From: CAYWTX01 sp964461295
Lineage (GTDB): Bacteria; Planctomycetota; Phycisphaerae; SM23-33
Length of the DNA stretch: 10,780 nt
Assembly (NCBI GenBank): GCA_964461295.1
Contig: CAYWTX010000470.1
Location: forward strand, 1-10,780
Reading direction: 5' to 3'
Position numbers and translations under genes: made by a program. Below, in pieces: positions 6,866-10,780 of this stretch. Below the pieces are notes generated by a model. It made no database searches, was not told the DNA's origin, and was given only the letters and a program-made list of their open reading frames with translations. How positions within the stretch are numbered: position 1 is the first letter of the stretch; every line of letters starts with the position of its first letter.

Positions 6866-7354
6866 CTACAGCAGCGCCTTGATCGCCGAGCGAAGCGCCT
6901 CGGCCTTCTGAAGGCCCACGAACCGCCTGGCCTCCTTGCCGTCCTTGAAGATCACCAGCGTCGGCAGGGCCTCGACCGCGAACCGCTCCGCCACCTTCGC
7001 GTTCTGGTCGGTGTTCACCTGCACGATGCGCGCGCCGTCGGGCAGCGTGGCCGCCATCGAATCGAGGATCGGCTTCTGCGCCCTGCACGGGCCGCACCAC
7101 GGCGCCCAGAAGTCCACGAGCACCACCCCCTTGGCCGTGCCCTCGTCGAACGTCTTGTCGGTCAACTCGGCGAGGGTCCCGTGGCCGCCCGTCTGCGTCG
7201 TCGCCGCCGGTGCAGGCTCCCTATGCGACGCCGGGCCGAACGCGCCGGTCGCGTATGCCACCACCAGGATGCCCGCCAGACCCAGCGCGATGAACAACCG
7301 CAACTTCCCGCCGCCGCTCCCACAGCAACCGCCACCGCCGCAGCATTCGCCCAT
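6866..7354 (-). CDS. Membrane-anchored thioredoxin-domain protein with Cys/Gly-rich N-terminus
   Basis: This 162-residue protein carries a thioredoxin fold with active site WCGPC (86-90; Cys87 and Cys90). It keeps the buried Asp81 of LVDFWAPWCGPC and the cis-proline Pro131 in ALPTLVIFKDG, so it resembles true thioredoxins more than TlpA-type proteins. Before it lie a short tail MGECCGGGGCCGSGGG, basic residues Lys17 and Arg19, a hydrophobic segment (about 18-36) and an Ala/Pro/Thr-rich linker (40-60). The positive-inside rule puts the tail in the cytoplasm and the redox domain outside the membrane, which is inference. ATG 7354 is chosen over longer in-frame starts because AAGGAG sits 6 nt upstream. 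Its 3' end is 8 bp from the convergent isomerase. A perfect dyad CCCGGC-CA-GCCGGG (7380-7393) lies in its leader, and a -10-like TAGAAT is at 7414-7419 without a clear -35. Confidence 0.92.
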   Translation of the reverse strand: MGECCGGGGCCGSGGGKLRLFIALGLAGILVVAYATGAFGPASHREPAPAATTQTGGHGTLAELTDKTFDEGTAKGVVLVDFWAPWCGPCRAQKPILDSMAATLPDGARIVQVNTDQNAKVAERFAVEALPTLVIFKDGKEARRFVGLQKAEALRSAIKALL

Positions 7355-7492
7355 GGATTGCTCCTTCCGGCGATAGCCTCCCGGCCAGCCGGGGGTTGGT
7401 TCTCGATCGGTCCATTCTAGGCCGCCTGCCCTCCCTGATTCCTGCTCGACCGCCCGCGCCGGACTACTCTTTAACGCCTTCACGGCGCGAGG

Positions 7493-7516
7493 AACTACCG
7501 TGTACACACGGGTGTT
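7493..7516. repeat. Dyad repeat copy 1 (operator-like)
   Basis: This 24-nt unit starts AACTACCGTG and ends ACGGGTGTT. Its core CCGTGT-AC-ACACGG is an inverted repeat with 6-bp arms. It matches copy 2 at 20 of 24 positions, and all four differences are in the middle of the dyad. Two directly repeated dyads 78 bp apart between divergent genes suit binding sites of one dimeric regulator, but no such regulator is encoded here. Confidence 0.5.
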
Positions 7517-7570
7517 TCTGGAAAACGCGACACGGGCGGGGTTGGATACCTCCGCGGCGAGCTTTTGAAT

Positions 7571-7594
7571 AACTACCGTGCGTACACGGGTGTT
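7571..7594. repeat. Dyad repeat copy 2 (operator-like)
   Basis: This is the second copy of the unit at 7493-7516, in the same orientation. Its core CCGTG-CGTA-CACGG is an inverted repeat with 5-bp arms. It lies about 75 bp before the start codon of the first membrane protein, close enough to influence its promoter. Confidence 0.5.
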
Positions 7595-7667
7595 ATTTCG
7601 TTTCCCGCACGCCCTTGATTGCCGGATCGTTTTCGGCGTTACTGGGGTGTCGCGGGAAGGTAACTCC

Positions 7668-8144
7668 ATGCGCAACGGGAAAACCCGGGAATGGCCGTTC
7701 TACGTCCTGGCCGTGGCGGGCTCCACCGGCGGGGCGCTGCTCGGCGGATACCTGGGGTACGTGGCAGCCCTGGCAAGCGACATCTACTGGCCCGGCGCCG
7801 CCGGCGCCCGTCAACTGGGGCCCAGGCTCGGCATCGCCGGCGGGCTGCTCGCCGGCGTGCTATGGAGCGTGGTGATGGTCCAGGCCGCGCTGCGCCAACT
7901 TCGCCGCCAAGGGCGGGCCAAGCCCACGCTGCTGGCCTGGGGCGCCTTCGCCGGGCATGGCGCCGCCATCATCCTCGCCGCTGTGATTCTCGTCGGCCTG
8001 CAATGCGAGGGAAAGCTGACCATCGGCGCGTCCGAGGCCCTGCTGACAATCCTGGTCGGTTCCGCCGCCGTGGGCCTACCCGCCGGCCTGGCCATGGGCG
8101 TGCTGGCATGGGGCCTTGCGGCGCTGGTAAGGAGAAGACAATGA
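7668..8144 (+). CDS. Small multi-pass membrane protein of unknown function
   Basis: This 158-residue, Gly/Ala/Leu-rich protein was not recognised. Four hydrophobic segments are visible near 11-36, 53-75, 87-111 and 122-152. Basic stretches (Arg76-Lys85 and the C-terminal VRRRQ) lie between or after them, as expected for cytoplasmic loops. It has no catalytic motif or signal peptide cleavage site. ATG 7668 is chosen over the in-frame ATG at 7578 because GGAAGG lies just upstream and the longer form would add 30 residues overlapping the second dyad repeat. Its stop overlaps the next start (ATGA), so the two genes are translationally coupled. Hand-counted GC in one line is about 77%, matching the window background. 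Confidence 0.75.
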   Translation: MRNGKTREWPFYVLAVAGSTGGALLGGYLGYVAALASDIYWPGAAGARQLGPRLGIAGGLLAGVLWSVVMVQAALRQLRRQGRAKPTLLAWGAFAGHGAAIILAAVILVGLQCEGKLTIGASEALLTILVGSAAVGLPAGLAMGVLAWGLAALVRRRQ

Positions 8145-8650
8145 CAGAAACCATGGAGTCACGCCCGAATCCGCCCTTCGCGGTCTGCCTTTGGCACTTT
8201 CTGCCCGTGATCGCGGTGGTCGTCGCGTTGGTCAGCGTAACGGGAGCACTGCAAAGGTGGAGGCCATCAGATTTTCTATATTTCCACCTCTTTGAGTACG
8301 AGGATCGACAATCTACCGGGCTCTTCGTCGGATTGCACGTTGGGCTGCTCTGGTGTTTTGCGATGTTGCCGATACGCTTGTTTGAACTTCGGCGCGGCAG
8401 GGAAGGGGTAATCCGGCCGGCTATCTGGGGAACGGTCGTCGCCACGCTTCTCGCTATCGTGCCAGAAGCCATGGAAGTGTCCCATGTCTTTCGCTACTGC
8501 TCCTATAGCAACATCCCGCTGAGCAACATGCCCTTGAGAATGCTCATACCGGAACCTTCTGGATTAATGGTCGCAACTGGTTTCATAGGGGGCTTGCTGG
8601 CTGGAGTGCTGGCAAAGAGAGTGAGGCTGACCGGCCGGGCAGCAACCTAA
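8141..8650 (+). CDS. Small multi-pass membrane protein of unknown function, coupled to the upstream gene
   Basis: This 169-residue protein was not recognised. Hydrophobic segments lie near 15-36, 60-81, 93-109 and 138-158. Between the third and fourth is a polar stretch with VPEAMEVSHVFRYCSYSNIP (107-126). The start ATG 8141 overlaps the previous stop by 4 nt, with AAGGAG 6 nt upstream. Both proteins contain GGLLAGVL in a membrane segment, which may mean distant relatedness or chance. Hand-counted GC in two lines is about 52-57%, far below the coupled upstream gene, so this gene may have a separate origin. It converges on the broken toxin gene with a 38-bp gap. Confidence 0.75.
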   Translation: MTETMESRPNPPFAVCLWHFLPVIAVVVALVSVTGALQRWRPSDFLYFHLFEYEDRQSTGLFVGLHVGLLWCFAMLPIRLFELRRGREGVIRPAIWGTVVATLLAIVPEAMEVSHVFRYCSYSNIPLSNMPLRMLIPEPSGLMVATGFIGGLLAGVLAKRVRLTGRAAT

Positions 8651-8688
8651 CCTGTCTGCGGGGTTTGCTCGTCGATAGGCGCCGGGAG

Positions 8689-8965
8689 CTACCTGTACAC
8701 TTCGCGCCGGTGGCGGATCGTCACGACCAGAACGACAAGTCTGTCATCGTGAATCTCGTAGATGACCCGGTAGTCACCGACCCTGATTCGCCACGCGGAG
8801 CGGCCTGCCATTTTCACAGCACCGTGCGGACGTGGGTCGATGGAAAGTCTACGGATCGCCCGGATGATCCTATCTTGGTGCGATCGAGCCAGACGCCCGA
8901 GTTGACCGAGCCAGACGCCCGAGTTGACGCTGGGCGGGGTCTTCGATGAAGACCCTGTAACTCAA
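8689..8965 (-). pseudogene. RelE/ParE-type toxin, frameshifted by a 22-bp tandem duplication
   Basis: Read from TTG 8965, the frame gives SYRVFIEDPAQRQLGRLAR, then leaves the family pattern and stops after 31 codons. An exact 22-bp tandem duplication (8885-8906 and 8907-8928) causes the shift. Removing one unit yields a full 84-residue protein ending at the TAG at 8689-8691. Its C-terminal half reads WRIRVGDYRVIYEIHDD (51-67) and TIRHRREVYR (75-84), the typical RelE/ParE core. The intact form would be an mRNA interferase or gyrase inhibitor; sequence alone does not decide. The TTG overlaps the antitoxin stop (TTGA), and AAGGGAAGG lies just upstream, so the two were translationally coupled. 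Internal ATG codon 45 could start a fragment. A sequencing or assembly error is the main alternative. Confidence 0.88.
8885..8928. repeat. Exact 22-bp tandem duplication (two units)
   Basis: Units 8885-8906 and 8907-8928 are identical over all 22 bases and directly abut. On the coding (minus) strand each unit begins GTCAACTCGG and ends TCTGGCTCG. Because 22 is not a multiple of 3, the second unit shifts the toxin frame. Such a direct repeat can be lost by slipped-strand replication or recombination, so the mutation is potentially reversible. Confidence 0.97.
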
Positions 8966-9168
8966 CGCACCTTCCCTTGCCGAAGCTTGCGGACGGCCTC
9001 CTCGAAAGGCACGGGTTGCGAGGGCCTGCGTTCTGCGGCGTCGTATGCGCGGATATCCTCCAGTTCCTCCAGGGCCTCCACCATCTTCTTCCACTTTGCC
9101 AGCGAGAGGACAACCGCCTTGCGTCGTCCCTGCTCATCGACCAGATACTTTTCGCGCACCGCAACCAT
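8962..9168 (-). CDS. Antitoxin of a RelE/ParE-type toxin-antitoxin pair
   Basis: This 68-residue protein sits directly upstream of the toxin, and its stop overlaps the toxin start. The start MVAVREKYLVDEQGRRKAVV, followed by an acidic helix KKMVEALEELEDIRAYDAA (27-45) and a C-terminal EEAVRKLRQGKVR, fits the compact antitoxins (Phd/YefM- or RelB-like) that pair with RelE/ParE toxins. Such proteins bind the operator with the N-terminal part and wrap the toxin with the C-terminal part. The exact family is uncertain. ATG 9168 has GAGG 6 nt upstream and a promoter close by. With the toxin broken, it is at present an orphan antitoxin, which could still neutralise related toxins; that is inference. 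Confidence 0.78.
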   Translation of the reverse strand: MVAVREKYLVDEQGRRKAVVLSLAKWKKMVEALEELEDIRAYDAAERRPSQPVPFEEAVRKLRQGKVR

Positions 9169-9200
9169 TGCACACCTCGCAATCGCTGTCGGACAACAAC

Positions 9201-9229
9201 GGTATACAGCGCGAGCGCGGTTACGCCAA
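9201..9229 (-). promoter_or_regulatory. Sigma70-type promoter for the toxin-antitoxin pair
   Basis: On the minus strand -35 TTGGCG (9224-9229) and -10 TATACC (9201-9206) are separated by 17 bp, each matching the consensus at 4/6. The start of transcription would be near 9194, giving a leader of about 25 nt to the antitoxin ATG. The spacer holds a GCGCGAGCGCG stretch flanked by GTATAC and GTTAC, a loosely symmetric region where an antitoxin could bind for autoregulation. Confidence 0.5.
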
Positions 9230-9269
9230 TGCAGTGTCCTTCTCTGGGCCTCTGCGGTGAGTCTTCTCC

Positions 9270-10337
9270 TTACCGCGCCCCGTACTGCCTGCAAGCTTCC
9301 GCGAAGGCGTCGATGTTTGCCAACGGCACCTCCGGCTCCAGCACGTGCGTCGGGGAGATGATCAGCCCGCCGGTCTGCCCGTACTTGTCGACCACTTCCT
9401 TCACGCGCTTGCGGACGTCGTCGGTCGTGCCCCAGGGCATCGTGCTCTGCGTGCCGATGCAGCCGTCGAAGCCCAGGCGCCCGCCCCAACGCCGGTGCAC
9501 TTCGTCGCCGTCCAGGCACTCCGGCTGCACGGGGTTGAGGAAGTCCAGCCCCGCCTCGACCAGCTCCGGAACGATCGCCATCACGTTGCCGTCGGTGTGG
9601 TAGTGGATGACGGCAGCAGGATGAATCCGCTTCACCGTCGCCCAGACCTTGGCCCAGCGGCTGTGGATGAGCCGCCGCCACACCTCCGGCGCGAACATCA
9701 GCGAGTTCTGGTTGGCCACGTCGTCGCCGCAGCGGATGAAATCCACTCCCGCGCCCGCGAATGCCTTCGCCCGGTTCATGTTCCGCTGGAACAGCCGCTC
9801 GAGCAGGCACTCGGCCCAGGCCGGCTGGTCCATCGTGTCGAGGAGGAACTCCTCGTAGCCGCGAATCTGCCAGGCGATCTCGTACATGTGCCCGATCCAC
9901 GCGGTTGTCACTTTTCCCTCGGCGTGGGCCTGCCGCACCTGCCCGGCCATGTGCGACGTGTCCCAGTCGCCCTGGTCCTCGATGGCAAACTCTTCGAGCT
10001 CTTTCAGGCTCGTCGCGTTGCGCAGCGGTGAGAGGTAGCCCGTGAAGTGGTAGAACCCGCTGGGCACCTCGGCCACGCCCCAATCGTTGATGAACGTGCC
10101 GGGAGGCAGTTCCTGGCCGTGCCAGTATCGCGAGTAGTCCGGCGCGGGTCGGCCCGCGAGACGCTTGAGGTCCACGCCCCGCTCCCGCCAGAAGCCGTAG
10201 TGCTTGTTGATTTCCTCGGTGCCGATGTGCTCGATCACCCGCCGCTTCAGGTCCGGCGTGAAGCCGGCGCCGTAGAAGAGCCGTTCCGGCCGCCGGTGTG
10301 CGGCCATGTCGCGAAAAACTTCCAGGTCAGTCGCCAC
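9270..10337 (-). CDS. Uroporphyrinogen-decarboxylase-fold protein (URO-D/MtaA-like)
   Basis: This 355-residue protein belongs to the URO-D superfamily, whose members include HemE and the cobalamin-dependent methyltransferases MtaA, MtbA and CmuA. The TIM-barrel C-terminal half shows DFIRCGDDVANQNSLMFAPE (199-218), VIHYHTDGNVMAIVPELVEA (243-262), FLNPVQPE, CIGTQSTMPWGT (293-304) and a C-terminal GGLIISPTHVLEPEVPLANI (323-342). The HemE N-terminal signature (RQAGRYLPEY-type) is absent, so heme synthesis is unlikely. A methyl-transfer or sugar/aromatic-linked role is possible, but the substrate cannot be told. The start is GTG 10337, with AAGGAG 6 nt upstream. No corrinoid protein or other methyltransferase partner is in the window. 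The toxin-antitoxin pair lies 101 bp downstream on the same strand. Confidence 0.88.
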   Translation of the reverse strand: MATDLEVFRDMAAHRRPERLFYGAGFTPDLKRRVIEHIGTEEINKHYGFWRERGVDLKRLAGRPAPDYSRYWHGQELPPGTFINDWGVAEVPSGFYHFTGYLSPLRNATSLKELEEFAIEDQGDWDTSHMAGQVRQAHAEGKVTTAWIGHMYEIAWQIRGYEEFLLDTMDQPAWAECLLERLFQRNMNRAKAFAGAGVDFIRCGDDVANQNSLMFAPEVWRRLIHSRWAKVWATVKRIHPAAVIHYHTDGNVMAIVPELVEAGLDFLNPVQPECLDGDEVHRRWGGRLGFDGCIGTQSTMPWGTTDDVRKRVKEVVDKYGQTGGLIISPTHVLEPEVPLANIDAFAEACRQYGAR

Positions 10338-10780
10338 AGATTTCTCCTTGTGGTGCAGACGTCACACTTCGTCAACAGTCCCATCCCCTTCATCCCCCTT
10401 AACGCCAATACGGTTCAGTTAACAGACCCGAAGGCAAGAAGGGCCCATGCTCGAAGCGGTTCTGAGCCGAAAGAACAAACAACGATTCGCGCCGCTACGG
10501 GGGTTTTTCGGACACTGTAGCACCATTATTGCCGTTTTCTTCAGCCCAACGGGCTGATGGAGTAAAGCCCAGGGCAACGCCCTGGGTGCCAGAACATCAA
10601 TGAACAAGCCCTGTAAGGGCGGCAGAACCGCACGGAACCATTTCTTTCGCCCTTTCAGGGCTTGATCTTGGGGGCCATGGGTACCCAGGGCGTTGCCCTA
10701 GGCTGTATACCGTCAGCCTTTCAGGCTGAAGAACAGTCCATATCACTGGCGACGAGGAGCGACGTATGCTGTATTCCGTC
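10338..10780. other. Non-coding right end of the window
   Basis: No gene could be supported here. Positions 10338-10536 hold the leader of the URO-D-like gene, with a C-rich, plus-strand stretch near 10380-10402 and no convincing promoter. Positions 10537-10733 are the nested palindrome. The last 13 bases (10768-10780) repeat 10702-10714 at 12 of 13 positions, so another repeat copy may begin at the edge. Confidence 0.6.
10537..10733. repeat. Nested palindrome of six hairpins (REP/BIME-like cluster)
   Basis: Six short-loop hairpins lie in the order A-B-C-C'-B'-A'. They are TCAGCCC-AAC-GGGCTGA (10541-10557), CCCAGGGC-AAC-GCCCTGGG (10568-10586), GCCCT-GTA-AGGGC (10608-10620), GCCCT-TTC-AGGGC (10649-10661), CCCAGGGC-GTT-GCCCTAGG (10684-10702) and TCAGCCT-TTC-AGGCTGA (10713-10729). 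The outer arms 10537-10590 and 10680-10733 are inverted copies matching at 44 of 54 positions. The C arms 10605-10621 and 10648-10664 match at 16 of 17. A small hairpin GCGG-CAGAA-CCGC (10619-10631) lies near the centre. Stems stay paired where the arms differ: C-G in A becomes T-A in A'. Hairpin pairs of this kind are typical of REP/BIME elements mobilised by REP-associated tyrosine transposases (RAYT), but no transposase is in the window. Confidence 0.85.

Larger units (their letters stand above)
7355..7667. other. Divergent intergenic region thioredoxin / membrane-protein pair
   Basis: The 313 bp between divergent starts hold no gene that can be supported. On the thioredoxin side are its AAGGAG, the leader dyad 7380-7393 and the -10-like TAGAAT. 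The middle carries two near-identical dyads (7493-7516 and 7571-7594). On the right is the GGAAGG ribosome-binding site of the membrane protein. No sigma70 promoter with both boxes well matched was found for the plus-strand genes. Confidence 0.6.

Noticed and set aside
5763..7100. Minus-strand open frame of 445 codons over the isomerase
   Set aside because: It is antisense to the well-supported isomerase and runs into the thioredoxin gene in another frame. It has no family motif and is shadow coding potential.
5651..7420. Plus-strand open frame of 589 codons
   Set aside because: It is an alternate frame of the isomerase and antisense to the thioredoxin, with Arg/Pro-rich composition and no domain.
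8665..8949. Plus-strand open frame of 94 codons
   Set aside because: It is antisense to the toxin gene. The minus-strand RelE/ParE pattern explains the region better.
9244..9272. Stem GCGGT/ACCGC after the URO-D-like gene, as a terminator
   Set aside because: A 5-bp stem with a long loop and no T-run after it gives too little support.
10541..10729. Hairpin array as a CRISPR array
   Set aside because: The repeats are inverted palindromes of different sequence, without regular direct repeats and unique spacers of constant length. No cas gene is present.
10766..10780. Possible gene start (ATG after GAGGAG) at the right edge
   Set aside because: Only five codons are visible, and most of those bases match an internal part of the adjacent repeat at 12 of 13 positions, so a gene cannot be claimed.

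Overview
The window is GC-rich bacterial chromosome. Long antisense shadow ORFs lie over every real gene, as expected at this GC. Three things point to the Planctomycetota or a related PVC-type lineage, probably environmental: a stand-alone uroporphyrinogen-decarboxylase-fold protein, a sugar-isomerase TIM barrel, and clusters of CCCAGGGC-type intergenic hairpins. This is inference from gene content only, because no rRNA or lineage marker is present.

Positions 1-5470 are a minus-strand block read right to left: trpB (tryptophan synthase beta), an AAA/ABC-type ATPase with a TOPRIM-like C-terminus, trpA (tryptophan synthase alpha), then a CNNM/CBS/CorC-type membrane protein behind its own good promoter. 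TrpA and TrpB form one enzyme that channels indole, and their genes are usually adjacent. Here a lower-GC, defence-type ATPase gene sits between them with short gaps (45 bp and 10 bp), so it probably travels on the trp transcript.

Positions 5471-8650: a 352-bp gap holding a folded palindromic element separates trpB from a divergent plus-strand sugar isomerase of the xylose-isomerase fold. That gene converges (8-bp gap) on a minus-strand, membrane-anchored thioredoxin with a cysteine/glycine-rich N-terminal tail. A 313-bp gap carrying two near-identical dyads follows. Then come two small unknown membrane proteins on the plus strand, linked by an ATGA overlap but of very different base composition.

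Positions 8651-10780: on the minus strand lie a uroporphyrinogen-decarboxylase-like gene (GTG start) and, downstream, a toxin-antitoxin pair with its own promoter. The antitoxin is intact. The RelE/ParE-type toxin is broken by an exact 22-bp tandem duplication, and removing one copy restores a complete 84-residue toxin. The right end is non-coding and carries a nested palindrome of six hairpins arranged A-B-C-C'-B'-A' (10537-10733), of the REP/BIME kind.

The observations most worth follow-up are the ATPase inside the trp cluster, the duplication-inactivated toxin, and the nested six-hairpin palindrome, whose two arms show a compensatory base change.
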